A stretch of DNA of 20,568 bases from a virus: the IMG/VR virus record IMGVR_UViG_3300023116_003268, positions 1 through 20,568 of that record. One strand, written 5' to 3'. Positions 20,362-20,568 of this stretch are shown here, one piece after another; the stretch's first letter is position 1; every line of letters starts with the position of its first letter. The notes under the pieces were generated by a model that was given only the letters and a program-made list of their open reading frames with translations, did no database searches and was not told the DNA's origin. The translations under genes were made by a program, and so were the position numbers.

Positions 20362-20568
20362 AGATATTGACACTTTTCACATAGCGTGTGATCAAGAGCC
20401 ATCAGAAGCAAACTATGATATGTATCTCGGTCTTATTGCAGAGGAATACACTGAACTTGCAGATGCTATAGCAGCAGATGATCGTGTAGAACAACTTGAT
20501 GCACTGATCGATATTTTAGTTGTTACCATGGGTGCTATTCGTGCTGGCGGCTATGACGGAGAAGGTGC
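20345..20568 (+). CDS. mazG: MazG-like nucleotide pyrophosphohydrolase (3' partial)
   Basis: Seventy-four complete codons run off the right edge. The sequence 'YLGLIAEEYTELADAIAADD' followed by 'QLDALIDILVVTMGAI' has the EExxE and ExxD-like (DALID) metal-binding helices of the all-alpha NTP pyrophosphohydrolases (MazG and PRA-PH type), which hydrolyse nucleoside triphosphates or related molecules to monophosphates. Phage MazG-type proteins are usually linked to nucleotide recycling or control of host alarmone or dNTP pools; the substrate cannot be told here. AGAGG at 20335-20339 precedes the ATG by 5 bases. The missing C-terminal part prevents distinguishing MazG from HisE-like or dUTPase-like relatives. 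Confidence 0.8.
   Translation, partial: MTNPFKDIDTFHIACDQEPSEANYDMYLGLIAEEYTELADAIAADDRVEQLDALIDILVVTMGAIRAGGYDGEG

Noticed and set aside
1-20568. tRNA genes, CRISPR arrays, transposons or attachment sites
   Set aside because: No cloverleaf, no regularly spaced short repeats, and no transposase or integrase frames were seen.

Overview
The window looks like part of an AT-rich genome of a T4-like marine myovirus. Three things support this. Very large fibre and tail genes are packed head to tail. Late-promoter motifs of the T4 type (ATAAATA core) sit just before virion genes. The accessory genes are typical of phages of marine cyanobacteria and SAR11-type bacteria: an A-type Fe-S carrier, a PTPS/QueD-like protein, a UV-damage endonuclease, a GroES/gp31-like co-chaperonin and a MazG-like pyrophosphohydrolase. 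No photosystem gene, tRNA, CRISPR array, insertion sequence or integrase is visible, so the host cannot be fixed. Intergenic space is minimal and no stretch over 300 bases lacks a gene.

Layout. Positions 1-1026 hold the end of a fibre-like gene, a two-helix membrane protein and a conserved protein with a GNGES motif. A consensus sigma70 promoter (TTGACA-N17-TATAAT) at 1004-1032 then opens a probable early block: QueD-like protein, glycosyltransferase, UV endonuclease and two small proteins (1102-3846). One zinc-ribbon gene (3843-4130) runs on the minus strand and separates this block from the late one. The late block (4190-18930) encodes the Fe-S carrier, a 2914-residue fibre protein, a 42-residue microprotein, three more fibre or baseplate-like proteins, a 921-residue protein with Ig-like repeats and a small helical protein. 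From 18940 a second sigma70-like promoter leads into a metabolic and folding block: a DNA polymerase III alpha fragment, a conserved 105-residue protein, the GroES-like protein, a small helical protein and a MazG-like protein cut by the window end.

Transcription signals are the most striking structure. Four copies of CGATAAATA (4163, 13407, 15309, 18106) and one CATAAATA (3410) lie 18-20 bases from the last A of the motif to the start codon of the next gene. Predicted late messages would therefore begin almost at the Shine-Dalgarno sequence. At 15297-15331 an 8-bp inverted repeat encloses the late promoter and buries the ribosome site of the 921-residue gene. Only read-through RNA could form that hairpin, because RNA started at the late promoter would lack its 5' arm. 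In contrast, two sigma70-like promoters (2373 and 18905) place the predicted +1 exactly on the A of the start codon, which suggests leaderless messages.

How the genes may work together (inference): early genes handle nucleotide metabolism, DNA repair and surface or DNA modification. Late genes build fibres and baseplate-associated structures that share N-terminal docking modules and repeated beta-rich modules. The GroES-like protein probably helps fold the capsid protein, as T4 gp31 does.
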